A program made the translations under genes and the position numbers. A stretch of 64,000 nucleotides of DNA, from the NCBI GenBank assembly GCA_026391075.1, contig JAPLES010000021.1, forward strand, positions 62,001 to 126,000, given 5' to 3'. Of this stretch, positions 8,108-17,538 are shown in pieces. The notes beneath the pieces were generated by a model. The model searched no databases. It was not told the origin of the DNA and saw only the letters and a program-made list of their open reading frames with translations. Source of the DNA: Bacteroidota bacterium (GTDB lineage Bacteria; Bacteroidota; Bacteroidia; Chitinophagales; LD1). The first letter of the stretch is position 1. Every line of letters starts with the position of its first letter.

Positions 8108-8980
8108 TTGCCTAACAAAAAATCCATTACTGATTTTAAAACTTTAGCCCGAACCATTTCGTTGGTAGAAAATGAAGCGGACGGTTTTGAGTTAATCTTA
8201 GAGCAACTACAGCCGAATAATATTCCTGTGATTGGTTTTACCGGTCCACCAGGTGCAGGCAAAAGCACACTCTTAAACGCAGTGATAGGAATTTTATTGG
8301 GGGAAGGAAAAAAAATCGGCTTGGTATTGATTGACCCTTCCTCACCATTTAATCTCGGAGCGTTACTGGGTGACCGCCTGCGCATGAGTGCTCATTTTAC
8401 CAACGAAAATTTGTTTATCCGTTCGCTTGCCACGCGAGGATCGCTTGGTGGATTGAGCGATAAAATAATGGAAGTGATTGAAGTGATGCGCGCATTTGCG
8501 TTCGATTATATTTTTATTGAAACAGTTGGCGTAGGTCAAAGCGAAGTGGAAATTGCGGGGCTTGCAGATACTACGGTGGTAGTTTTGGTTCCCGAAGCAG
8601 GCGATAGCGTACAAGCGATGAAAGCGGGACTGATGGAAATTGCCGATGTGTTTGTGATTAATAAAGCTGACCGTGCCGATGCCGAAGCATTAGCCAATTC
8701 GCTTTTGCATCAGCTACAGATTAACGGAAGAGAAAATATTCCGGTTCTGAAAACAGTGGCAGTAGAATCGAAAGGAGTGAAAGAACTGCTCGATAAAATT
8801 TCTTCGACAGAAAAAACAGAAGAGAATGCGAAGCGCAGAAAAATACTGCTTGCCGAAAAAGCACTGCGAGTAATTTCGAAAAACAGAATGAAAAATTTTG
8901 ACGTAGAGAAAATGAAAGCTGAACTGAATGAACAGAAAGACAATTTTAATCTCTATCGCTTCGTGAAAAAATTTCTTTAG
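8108..8980 (+). CDS. meaB: Methylmalonyl-CoA mutase-associated GTPase MeaB/ArgK
   Basis: G3E-type GTPase of 290 residues that chaperones B12 loading and protects methylmalonyl-CoA mutase. The P-loop GFTGPPGAGKST is at residues 43-54. IETVGVGQSEVEIAGLAD is the diagnostic switch block, followed by VLVPEAGDSVQAMKAG and the NKAD specificity motif. The start is TTG at 8108 because no in-frame ATG or GTG precedes the P-loop. The first residues (FKTLARTISLVEN) already match the family N-terminal helix. The mutase gene itself is about 21 kb away at 30047. It is divergent from the ligase operon across 50 bp. Confidence 0.94.
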   Translation: MPNKKSITDFKTLARTISLVENEADGFELILEQLQPNNIPVIGFTGPPGAGKSTLLNAVIGILLGEGKKIGLVLIDPSSPFNLGALLGDRLRMSAHFTNENLFIRSLATRGSLGGLSDKIMEVIEVMRAFAFDYIFIETVGVGQSEVEIAGLADTTVVVLVPEAGDSVQAMKAGLMEIADVFVINKADRADAEALANSLLHQLQINGRENIPVLKTVAVESKGVKELLDKISSTEKTEENAKRRKILLAEKALRVISKNRMKNFDVEKMKAELNEQKDNFNLYRFVKKFL

Positions 8981-9055
8981 CAGTTTGTCATCCTGATGGT
9001 TCGACAGGCTCAGCATAAGAAAACAGTTTGTCACCTTGAGCTTGTCGAAAGGTCA
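8981..9055. repeat. GTCATCCTGA/TTCGACAGGCTCAG REP-like element
   Basis: Two head-to-tail units begin with CAGTTTGTCA and contain CCTGATGGTTCGACAGGCTC and CCTTGAGCTTGTCGAAAGGT. The GAGCTTGTCGAA/TTCGACAGGCTC parts are complementary, so the element can form a hairpin. A second member of the family is at 57222-57277. It lies directly after meaB and may help end its transcript. Confidence 0.8.
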
Positions 9056-9090
9056 TTGACATATTTTTTGACCCCCCCCTAATCACGAAA

Positions 9091-10137
9091 ATGATTCACC
9101 AATTATCTATAGACGAATTTCTCACTCAATCCAAAGAACACCTCACTCTCGATGTTCGCAGCGAAGGCGAATTTCAATACGGACACATCCTGCACGCCAC
9201 TAATTTGCCTTTGTTCAATAATGAGGAACGAAAAATTGTGGGCACAGCTTACAAACAACAAAACAGAAACGAAGCTATCTTGATAGGACTTGACTTGGTT
9301 GGTAAAAAGATGGCTGAGTTTATTCGGTTTGTTCAACCGCTGGTAAAAGAGAATAAAGTATTTGTGCATTGTTGGCGTGGTGGTATGCGAAGCGGTAGCA
9401 TGGCTTGGCTGCTAAATCTTTTTGGTTACGAAGTTTTTGTGTTGAATGGCGGTTACAAAGCTTACCGTCATTATGTATTGGATGTTATCAGCACAAAATT
9501 TTCTTACATCATTATTGGAGGCAAAACAGGAAGCGGAAAAACTTCTGTATTGCACGAACTCAAAAAAAATGGCGAACAGGTGATTGACCTAGAAGGACTA
9601 GCCAATCATAAGGGTTCTGCCTTTGGTGCATTAGGGCAAGAGGCACAACCTTCAACAGAACACTTTGAAAATTTGCTTGTAGAAGAACTGAAAATATTTG
9701 ACTTGCAGAAAAGAGTTTGGCTGGAAGATGAAAGCCGTAGCGTTGGAAAAGTTTTTCTGGATTTAAATTTTTGGAACAACCTTATTCAAGCTCCTTTGTT
9801 AGTAATTGATTTACCGCTTGCTTTTCGTATTAAAAAATTGGTTGCCGATTACGGAGTTTTTTCGCCTGATGATTTGAAAAAATCTTTCGAGCAAATCGTT
9901 CGAAGGTTGGGAAACGAACAATACAAAAATGCGTTGGCTGCTTTGGAGCAAAAAGATTTTGAAACGGCTGCAAGTATTGCACTCTACTATTACGACAAAG
10001 CCTACGAGAAAGGAATTGCCATGAAAGAAACAAAGGATGTGAAACGAATAGTTTTTGAAAATGATGATTATGCTTCTATTGCAAATGCGTTAATCAAAGA
10101 AGTGGAGAGCCAACGGCTCAAAAAAAAGCAGCAATAA
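9091..10137 (+). CDS. mnmH: tRNA 2-selenouridine synthase (MnmH/SelU)
   Basis: A 348-residue two-domain enzyme. The N-terminal rhodanese domain has its active Cys94 in VHCWRGGMRSG. The C-terminal P-loop domain starts with GGKTGSGKTS at 143-152. MnmH converts 2-thiouridine to 2-selenouridine at the wobble position of some tRNAs, through a geranylated intermediate, using selenophosphate. The tract LEGLANHKGSAFG fits the family. A run of eight C residues lies 11-18 nt before the ATG. The gene ends in a bidirectional terminator shared with the convergent SprB-repeat gene. No selD is visible in the window. Confidence 0.94.
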   Translation: MIHQLSIDEFLTQSKEHLTLDVRSEGEFQYGHILHATNLPLFNNEERKIVGTAYKQQNRNEAILIGLDLVGKKMAEFIRFVQPLVKENKVFVHCWRGGMRSGSMAWLLNLFGYEVFVLNGGYKAYRHYVLDVISTKFSYIIIGGKTGSGKTSVLHELKKNGEQVIDLEGLANHKGSAFGALGQEAQPSTEHFENLLVEELKIFDLQKRVWLEDESRSVGKVFLDLNFWNNLIQAPLLVIDLPLAFRIKKLVADYGVFSPDDLKKSFEQIVRRLGNEQYKNALAALEQKDFETAASIALYYYDKAYEKGIAMKETKDVKRIVFENDDYASIANALIKEVESQRLKKKQQ

Positions 10138-10160
10138 CAATTTGTTACTGCTGCTTTTTT
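10122..10160. terminator. Bidirectional intrinsic terminator
   Basis: Stem GCAGCAATAACA / TGTTACTGCTGC with one mismatch and a 3-nt loop, flanked by A6 and T6 tracts. It lies between the convergent mnmH and M23/SprB genes, so it can stop transcripts from both sides. Confidence 0.9.
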
Positions 10161-10177
10161 GATAGTGGCAAGAATAT

Positions 10178-13100
10178 TTACTCGCGCGTTACACGCGTAT
10201 AAATAGTTCCTGCCTGTGTCTTCAATTCAAGAACATAAACTCCCGCAGCTAAATCGCGCATGTTCATTTCAATCGTATTGTCTCCGTTGCTGATTCCGAA
10301 TTTTTGAATGGCAACAAGTTTTCCTGCTACATCAAACATTCGCACATCCATTTTATCATCGGCAGGTGATTGAATTAAAATCCACAGACGGTCGCTGAAC
10401 GGATTAGGGAAAATCTTTTTCACTTTCCACGGCTCACTAGTGTTTGGCGCTAAACCACTGAAATCATTTTTGAAACTGATATGCGTAGTATCAATTATCA
10501 CAGTTGTGTCGCAGGTTTCTGAAACGAAATAGTATGCTGAGTTCAAACAACCATAGGCATCATAAACCGTTACCGAATAATTTCCTGATAAAAGTGCTGT
10601 AGCATTTTGGGAAGAAGAGGCATCGCTCCACGAATAAGAGTATGGTTCATTTCCTCCGGTAACAGAAATATTAATGCTACCTGAACTTGTATTGCATGAA
10701 TCGTTATGAAGTGCGGTGAGCGAAATAATTGGAGAAACAGAATTGTCTGCCACAACAAATGTTGCAAGCGTAGAACAGCCATTTACCTCTGTAACCACAA
10801 TCGTATAACTGCCGTCACACAAACCACTTATCTGCGGATCGTCTGTTGCGGTGTAACCATTACTACCATACCAGTTATAAGTATACGAACCGCTTCCCGT
10901 CACTGAAGTGCTTACTGCACCATTGCAAATTGTGCAACCTGTATTCGCTGTGCTAAAACCTGTAATGGTTGCGGCAACTCCAGGTATAATTCCTCCTACA
11001 TCACCACTTGCAATTGCTGAACATCCGTTTGCATCAGTTACAGTAACGCTGTAAGTTGCCGGACACAATCCTGATTGATAGTAAGTGTTCCCTCCATTGC
11101 TCCATGAATAAGTAAACGGTGCAACTCCTCCACTCACATTCGCACCAACTGCACCGTTACAAGGCTCAGAACAATTTGTATTGTTTCCTCCAAGACCAAC
11201 AGAGACTGAAAGATTAGATGGAGGATTTCCTCCAACATCTCCACTTGCAATTGCTGAACATCCGTTTGCATCAGTTACAGTAACTGAATATGTTGCGGGA
11301 CATAAACCTGTTTGGTAATAAGTGTTTCCGCCATTGCTCCATGCATAAGTAAACGGTGCAACTCCACCACTTACATTTGCGGCAACTGCACCGTTACATG
11401 GTTCAGAGCAATTCGTGTTGTTTCCACCAAGACCAACAGTTACAGAAAGATTAGAAGGAAGATTTCCTCCAACATCACCACTTGCATTTGCTGAACATCC
11501 GTTCGCATCAGTTACGGTTACACTGTAAGTTGCCGGACACAAACCTGTTTGGTAATAAGTGTTTCCGCCATTGCTCCATGCATAAGTAAACGGTGCAACT
11601 CCTCCACTTACATTTGCGGCAACTGCACCGTTACATGGCTCGGAACAATTTGTATTGTTTCCACCAAGACCAACAGTGACAGAAAGATTTGACAAAGCAG
11701 TTCCACCAACTGTCGCTGATGAAGTTGCTGTGCATCCTGAATTATCAGTAATAGTAACTGTGTAAACTCCCGGACACAAACCAAATGGATTCATAGAGGT
11801 AGAACCACTGCTCCACGCGTATGTTTGTATTGGTTCATTGCCGCCTGTTACATTTACGGTAGCAGAGCCATCACAAGTATTTCCGCAAGCAGATGAATTG
11901 TCGGACGCTTGTGCCGAAGCAGAAAGTGTTGCAAGTATTCCCCCCACTGTTGTCGAAGCTTCAGCTGTGCAACCGGTGTTATCGGTTACGGTTACTGTGT
12001 ACGTTCCTATACAAAGTTCTGAAGCAGTTTCTCCATTCGCACCATTGCTCCATGCATAAGATTGTATCGGTAAGTTTGCTCCGGTAGTAGTTACGATTGC
12101 AGAACCATTGCATGGCGCAGCACAACTACTATTATCTGTTGCATCAGCAGAAGCTGCAATACCAGGATTTGCACCGCCTATAATAACCGAACACAAACCA
12201 AATGGATTCATTGAAGTAGAACCGCTACTCCATGCATATGTTTGAATGTATCCGTTTCCTCCTGCTGTGTTTACTGTTGCCGAACCATTGCAAGGCAATT
12301 GACAATTCTGATTATTGAATCCGATAGTAGTAGCTGATAAATCTGTTTTAATTCCGCCAACAGTTCTTGTCATTGCAAAAGTACATCCTGTAGCATCAGT
12401 AATAGTTACAGAATAATTTCCCGGACAAAGAGATGAAGCAGTTGCACCTGTTGCACCATTACTCCACGCATAAGTGTAAGGCGAAGTACCTCCGCTTGCC
12501 GATGCCGTTAAACTTCCGTTGCAATTATTTGCATTGCAGTTGGTGTTGTTAGTTATAGCAACTGTTGCAGTAAGTGTGTTTGCATTTATCACATTCACCG
12601 TTGCAGTAGCAGTGCAAGTTGATGCATCGGTAACAGTCACATTGATTGCACCTGAACATAAATTAGAAGCAGTTGCCGTGTAAGCATGATAGGTACTCAC
12701 CGCTTTATACCAATGATAAGAGTAAGGTGAGTTGCCTCCTGTAACCGCTACCGAAGCAGAACCATTACAACTGTTATTGCACGAGGAGTTAGGAGTGCTT
12801 GATGTAGTTAATGCCATCGCATTGCCCGCGTTGTTGACTAAATCAACATAGTACGAAGCTGTGCAGGTTCCCTGGTCGGTGATGGTTACAAAATATCTTC
12901 CCCAACACAAACCTGTAATGTTTGCAGTGTTAGCAGAATAACCACCCGATGCACTCCAATTGTAAGTATACCCCGGAGTTCCGCCAACAGCAGTTACATT
13001 AATAGAGCCATTGCAGTTTCCGATACAAACTGTATTAGAAACAGAAGTGTAACTCGCACGCAGTGTATCCTGTGCTACATTAAATATTCGGGTTACCGAA

Positions 13101-15925
13101 CAACCGCTGTTATCTCTTACCGTTACATTGTATGTTCCCGTTTTTAACGCGGTAATATTTTTTACGGTTGAAGTATAACTGTTTGGTCCGCTCCATAAAT
13201 AAGTATAAGGCGTGGTTCCTCCAGTTACGGTTAAAGTAACAGAGCCGTTTGCAGTTGCTCCGCAAAGTTTGTTAGCAGTAGTAACTCCTGTAACTGCAAG
13301 TGCAGTAGCAGAAAGCTTAACTGTATCTGCCGCTGTAGCCGTACATCCTTTGCTATCTGTTACCGTTACTACATAAGTGCCGATACAGAGATTAATTCTG
13401 TTCTTAGAATTCAACGCAGTATCGCTCCAAGCGTAAGTATATGGTGCGGTGCCTCCGGTTGCAGTAGCCGTAATTTTTCCGGTACAAGTATTCGGACAAA
13501 TAACAGCAGTAACCGCAAGTGAAACATTTAACTGAGTGGGTTGAGTTACCTGGAACGAATCCACTCTTGTGCAAAGATTATTATCAGTAATAGTTACCCG
13601 ATACCAACCCGCACATAGATTAGTCCGCGTTCTTCCCACATCAGTTGAGCCTGCCCATGCATACGTATATGGAGCGGTTCCACCTGTGGCGGTAATGGTT
13701 ATTGCACCATTACAACCACCAAAACAATTTGGCTTAGTAATAACTGCTGTGGTGTGCAATGCTGTTGGTTGTGTAATTTTTACGCTGTCATATTTCACAC
13801 ATCCGTTGCTATCGGTAATGGTAACATAATAGGTTCGGGCGCAAAGTCCTGTTCTTATTGTATCAACGGCAGCCGTGTCAGACCAATACACATTGTAAGG
13901 TTTGTTCCCTCCAGAAATACTGATTCGTAAACTTCCATTACAAGTGCCGTTACAAGTAGCGTTGACAATTGTTTTCAGTACCTTTATGGAGTCAGGTCCA
14001 ATCTTTACAGTATCTAATTTCGATTGACAACTATCAGCACCAATCAAATAAATTTGATAACGACCGGGTTTCAATCCGCAAATGGTAGTGTCGCGACCGG
14101 CATGAATAAATGTTTTGTTATAGCTGTTTCCAATTCCTTTTATGCGAAGTGTAAAAGGTGCTTTAGCCCCAGTTACTGTATCGCGAATGCAACCGTTTGA
14201 ATCGGTAGAGCAAGTAGCGTTGGTTACCTTGAGGCTAACTTTCAGCGAATCGAAACCAATTATACTTCTGCCTCTGTTACCACCGGGAACAGTTGAATCT
14301 TTTGTATCTACAGTATTATCTACTCTTGGGTCAGTCCACAAACTATCGCGGTCAAAGTCGAGCACTATGTCGTATCCTTTATCAGGAAAACTATTCGGTT
14401 CATAAGCATTCCAAATTTTTATCGGAAGAATTCTTCCGCTAGGATCGGCCGTTACGCGTGTAGCAGAAATGCGCGAAGGTTGCGCGCGCAGCGACATGCC
14501 ATCGTTCAACGCAGTATCTTTAAAAAGATAAACCCAATACGATTGCCCGGCCGGATAACCATTGCCTTTTATGTAAACCGGTTTGCCTACACAAAAAGTA
14601 TCTTTCAGTTTTCCTCCCGAATCGCACGAGAAAATAAATTCATTGAAGTTATTGACGAAAATAGTATCGCGTTTAGTAACTCGGTCAGCAGCGCTGTTAC
14701 CATAACCGGTGGCTTCCACTTCATTAATGTAAAGCCCATCGGGAAATTTAGCTATCGCATTGCTGTCTGCCTGTTGATCAGCATAGGTATTGTTCCAAAG
14801 TACATTGGCACCAATTTTTGCTTTTGTATCCCAGTAGAAATTTACGTTGTTAATCTTCACCCGGTTAATGTTGGTTGTTTTGGTGTATACCGTATCTACG
14901 TTTGTAAGTATGGTATAAAACCTTCGTGCGGTATCGCCCGAATTTGGTGTTAAAACCCGGAAAGAAGCTGCGCATGTATTATCGTTTTCGTAAACCGGCT
15001 GCACTAACGCAAAAGTATTTCTCAATTTATTGAAAGAAGTTCTGTTAGCATCCAATGAAGTTTCTGCATCTAAATACCTTCCCGAAAAATCAATGGCGGT
15101 TACATAAGGATGCGCAGCCAAATTGTTAATGGTTAATAACTGGTGTCGTAATTTCAGATAATTAAGAAGGTATCTGCGGGGGAAATTTCCAAAGTAATCG
15201 CCACCCTCCACTATTTTATCAACTCCGTCTTTCACTACTTTTCTTCGCGATGCGGTACTGTCGGTATAATATCTGGCGGCTTGCACACCCTCGTCCTGCC
15301 CATAGCGGTAGAAAAATTTTCTTATCACCGGTTTAGTCGTATCGGCATGGCGTGTCATCAACATGGCAGGATTAGAATCTTCGTCAAAAATCACCCCCGG
15401 TGCTACCCACGATGCGAAAGGTCCATGGCTCAGGTATTCAAAATGCAAATGCGATGAATTGCTGTCGCCAGGGTTTATTAAAGTAGGGAAAAAATACGGA
15501 GCCACGGTTCCTAATCTATCGGCAAGAAATGCGGTGTCCCCCACCATCCATGCTCTCCCTCTTCTTATATTATTTGAATGATTAAGATGCAAATAACCAA
15601 AGCCACTATTGGTATCAGCAGCAGCCAGCGAAGGACTAACAATTAACTGTCCGTAGTAACCGTTACTCCATGCCAATACGTCTATTTGTTTTCTCAACAC
15701 GCGCCCTGTTCTTACACTCAAGACAGCACTATTAGAACGCCCTAACAAATCGATGCCTTCGTGAAAATATTCGTTACCGGCACCCACTTTTTCATGCATA
15801 CCATAGCCACCAAAAATGTAACTGAAACTATCCTGCGGCACAATAGGCCAGCGGGTTTGTGCTTGTAAATAAAAACAGGAAAGAAGCAGGATAAAGAAAA
15901 CCGGGAGTGTATATATTTTGTTCAT
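10178..15925 (-). CDS. M23 peptidase domain fused to about 16 SprB repeats and a T9SS sorting domain
   Basis: A 1915-residue secreted protein. After a signal peptide (FFILLLSCFYLQAQ) comes an M23/LytM-like domain with apparently complete zinc and catalytic residues: His55 and Asp59 in HEGID, His113 in YLHLNH, His159 and His161 in SHLHFEY. A middle region of unknown fold (about 170-560) follows, then about 16 SprB-type repeats of 75-80 residues. Their consensus is CNG..., GG..PYTYAWS, LC.G.Y.VTVTD..GC. Three central repeats are nearly identical, and one has lost its last third. The C-terminus (FPNPFSDRL...GVYVLELKT) is a type A T9SS sorting domain. It is probably displayed on the surface and may act on peptidoglycan or serve as an adhesin. 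It follows the 15949 gene by 23 bp. Confidence 0.92.
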   Translation of the reverse strand: MNKIYTLPVFFILLLSCFYLQAQTRWPIVPQDSFSYIFGGYGMHEKVGAGNEYFHEGIDLLGRSNSAVLSVRTGRVLRKQIDVLAWSNGYYGQLIVSPSLAAADTNSGFGYLHLNHSNNIRRGRAWMVGDTAFLADRLGTVAPYFFPTLINPGDSNSSHLHFEYLSHGPFASWVAPGVIFDEDSNPAMLMTRHADTTKPVIRKFFYRYGQDEGVQAARYYTDSTASRRKVVKDGVDKIVEGGDYFGNFPRRYLLNYLKLRHQLLTINNLAAHPYVTAIDFSGRYLDAETSLDANRTSFNKLRNTFALVQPVYENDNTCAASFRVLTPNSGDTARRFYTILTNVDTVYTKTTNINRVKINNVNFYWDTKAKIGANVLWNNTYADQQADSNAIAKFPDGLYINEVEATGYGNSAADRVTKRDTIFVNNFNEFIFSCDSGGKLKDTFCVGKPVYIKGNGYPAGQSYWVYLFKDTALNDGMSLRAQPSRISATRVTADPSGRILPIKIWNAYEPNSFPDKGYDIVLDFDRDSLWTDPRVDNTVDTKDSTVPGGNRGRSIIGFDSLKVSLKVTNATCSTDSNGCIRDTVTGAKAPFTLRIKGIGNSYNKTFIHAGRDTTICGLKPGRYQIYLIGADSCQSKLDTVKIGPDSIKVLKTIVNATCNGTCNGSLRISISGGNKPYNVYWSDTAAVDTIRTGLCARTYYVTITDSNGCVKYDSVKITQPTALHTTAVITKPNCFGGCNGAITITATGGTAPYTYAWAGSTDVGRTRTNLCAGWYRVTITDNNLCTRVDSFQVTQPTQLNVSLAVTAVICPNTCTGKITATATGGTAPYTYAWSDTALNSKNRINLCIGTYVVTVTDSKGCTATAADTVKLSATALAVTGVTTANKLCGATANGSVTLTVTGGTTPYTYLWSGPNSYTSTVKNITALKTGTYNVTVRDNSGCSVTRIFNVAQDTLRASYTSVSNTVCIGNCNGSINVTAVGGTPGYTYNWSASGGYSANTANITGLCWGRYFVTITDQGTCTASYYVDLVNNAGNAMALTTSSTPNSSCNNSCNGSASVAVTGGNSPYSYHWYKAVSTYHAYTATASNLCSGAINVTVTDASTCTATATVNVINANTLTATVAITNNTNCNANNCNGSLTASASGGTSPYTYAWSNGATGATASSLCPGNYSVTITDATGCTFAMTRTVGGIKTDLSATTIGFNNQNCQLPCNGSATVNTAGGNGYIQTYAWSSGSTSMNPFGLCSVIIGGANPGIAASADATDNSSCAAPCNGSAIVTTTGANLPIQSYAWSNGANGETASELCIGTYTVTVTDNTGCTAEASTTVGGILATLSASAQASDNSSACGNTCDGSATVNVTGGNEPIQTYAWSSGSTSMNPFGLCPGVYTVTITDNSGCTATSSATVGGTALSNLSVTVGLGGNNTNCSEPCNGAVAANVSGGVAPFTYAWSNGGNTYYQTGLCPATYSVTVTDANGCSANASGDVGGNLPSNLSVTVGLGGNNTNCSEPCNGAVAANVSGGVAPFTYAWSNGGNTYYQTGLCPATYSVTVTDANGCSAIASGDVGGNPPSNLSVSVGLGGNNTNCSEPCNGAVGANVSGGVAPFTYSWSNGGNTYYQSGLCPATYSVTVTDANGCSAIASGDVGGIIPGVAATITGFSTANTGCTICNGAVSTSVTGSGSYTYNWYGSNGYTATDDPQISGLCDGSYTIVVTEVNGCSTLATFVVADNSVSPIISLTALHNDSCNTSSGSINISVTGGNEPYSYSWSDASSSQNATALLSGNYSVTVYDAYGCLNSAYYFVSETCDTTVIIDTTHISFKNDFSGLAPNTSEPWKVKKIFPNPFSDRLWILIQSPADDKMDVRMFDVAGKLVAIQKFGISNGDNTIEMNMRDLAAGVYVLELKTQAGTIYTRVTRE
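10986..11697 (-). repeat. Three 237-bp tandem repeats within the SprB region
   Basis: Three copies of a 79-residue unit (NLSVTVGLGGNNTNCSEPCN and onward) follow one another. The AGAAAGATT word recurs at a spacing of exactly 237 bp (11680, 11443, and the related form near 11206). Copies differ at only a few positions, far closer to each other than to the remaining SprB repeats, which points to recent amplification. Boundaries are approximate. Confidence 0.9.
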
Positions 15926-15948
15926 GGCAATATTTTTAAAGGGGTGAA

Positions 15949-17037
15949 TTATTTGTTAGTAGGCATTTCGTAATCGGTATGATTAATCGTAATCATGAAC
16001 CGCGAATGGGATTCATCGTACATCACCCCATCTGTGTTGTAGTCTACCTGCAGCCTGCCTATCTCTTTGTAATCAACTTTTCCGGTGATAACATTCCAGT
16101 TTCCGAGCACCACTTTGTTCATTTCATCTCCTTTAATTTCTGGAACGTTCATAAGAAAACAAACTGATGAAGAACCATTGAACGCTGCACTAAATGGATT
16201 GCCGTCTATACTTTTTATTTCATACCAAGTAGAGAGATTAGTCAAGTTGCGAACGGTTAAATCCCATTTGTAAGTTTCACCGCTCGGGAACCCGTGAGTG
16301 GTTATAAATATGGATTGTTTAGAGGAAGCTGCTATTACATTGACATAATCTGCGCTTCTGTCTTTCAGAGTTTGAATAATTTTTCCGTTGTATAAATCAA
16401 GAAGTGTAAAAGTGTACTCGTCTTTTTGGTTGTTCCAGGAATAACCTGAAATAAAACCATTCAAGAATTTATATCCGTCAAAAGAAACAGGTAAAGAGTA
16501 TAATTTCTCAAGAGCCGTATTGTATACTTCTATTTTATCGGCATTCACCAAACATAAATTTCCGTTTTGAAGATATCGGGTTTCCTTAATATCCGGAGCA
16601 AGGATTTTTGCTTTTTCATTTCCGCTGAAATCGTAAACTGTTACGTTTTCAAAAGGAGCGGGAACATCGGGGTCAACATATCCTTCATTAAATTCTTTGC
16701 CCAACACAGCTATTCCGCTGTTATCTTCTGAAACACTGATGGCATAAGAAGCCATTTTTTTACGCCAAAGCATTTTATCGGTCGCATCTGTCATCATCAA
16801 CTCAAGGGCTAGCGTTTTTCTATCACCCAGTAGATAGGCATTGTAGTTTGAGTTGTTTTCAGCAATCGGCTGTACCGCAAAATTGTTTTCATCAATGTTG
16901 TTAATTCGCTGCGCATGAGTTGCAGAAGTTTTTTGCGGTTCATGTTGTTTTAGAATGAGGAGATTTTGTGCTGATCCAAAAAACGGAACAATGAATAGGG
17001 AAAGTGCAAATGTCCAGTACCATAGATTTGTTTTCAT
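15949..17037 (-). CDS. Secreted protein of unknown function, possible beta-propeller
   Basis: A 362-residue protein from ATG 17037. The ORF-track ATG at 17061 adds eight residues before the signal peptide. The leader LWYWTFALSLFIVPFFGSAQ ends in a plausible signal-peptidase site. The rest alternates short beta-strand-like segments (VTVYDFSGNEKAKIL, FTLLDLYNGKIIQTL), suggesting a WD40/YVTN-like propeller, but I see no diagnostic repeat. It sits just upstream of, and probably in one transcript with, the large M23/SprB protein, so it may assist or accompany that protein at the cell surface. No family assigned. Confidence 0.75.
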   Translation of the reverse strand: MKTNLWYWTFALSLFIVPFFGSAQNLLILKQHEPQKTSATHAQRINNIDENNFAVQPIAENNSNYNAYLLGDRKTLALELMMTDATDKMLWRKKMASYAISVSEDNSGIAVLGKEFNEGYVDPDVPAPFENVTVYDFSGNEKAKILAPDIKETRYLQNGNLCLVNADKIEVYNTALEKLYSLPVSFDGYKFLNGFISGYSWNNQKDEYTFTLLDLYNGKIIQTLKDRSADYVNVIAASSKQSIFITTHGFPSGETYKWDLTVRNLTNLSTWYEIKSIDGNPFSAAFNGSSSVCFLMNVPEIKGDEMNKVVLGNWNVITGKVDYKEIGRLQVDYNTDGVMYDESHSRFMITINHTDYEMPTNK

Positions 17038-17538
17038 AGGGAAGTGTTTTTGTTTGGCCATAAAAATTTTTTGTGTTTTAGAAATTTTTTTTACGCTGCT
17101 TTTTGTACTTAGTTGTGCTAATGTAATGGCTGGAACAGCCGCTGTGTTGTCGAATTCAAATTTCGATTAGGGAGATAAATCGAAAGGTGGAATCAATGAT
17201 TTCAAAATCAACGAAATGCAACTTGCTTGTTACAGGTTTGACTATGGCGCTACAAGTTTGCGTAAGTCTTTGGGAGTTCAATAAACCAATCTTGTTCAAG
17301 GTTTTGGTTTTCAGCGTTATGCAACTTGGGTTTAGAAAAAGTTGTTTTGTCGAGCTAAAAAATAGAGGATAGAAATTTGCAAGCCAGAAGCAGAAACCAA
17401 TTTGATAATGACTTGTTTCTAAATCTGCGAATAACTAATTCATGTGTAATTTAAACTCACATCATTACAATCACAACGCGGGCGTTGTAAGTAAAGACAG
17501 ATTATGAGTAACAGCATTTTTACATATGGCGTAAAAGA
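17038..17538. other. Intergenic region without a supported gene
   Basis: About 500 bp between divergent genes. The short ORFs listed here (16955-17170 and 17187-17372) have no recognisable features and lack signal-peptide or domain character, so I leave them out. A small inverted repeat TTTCGATT...AATCGAAA lies at about 17160-17184, and A/T tracts lie at 17060-17110. The region probably holds the two divergent promoters. Confidence 0.5.

Noticed and set aside
10986-11697. CRISPR-like spaced repeats
   Set aside because: Units are 237 bp, coding and contiguous, without unique spacers; they are protein-domain repeats.
11838-14953. Several + strand ORFs opposite the SprB repeats
   Set aside because: They are antisense shadows of the repeat region; their Val/Pro/Thr-rich sequences follow from the repeated codons of the real gene.
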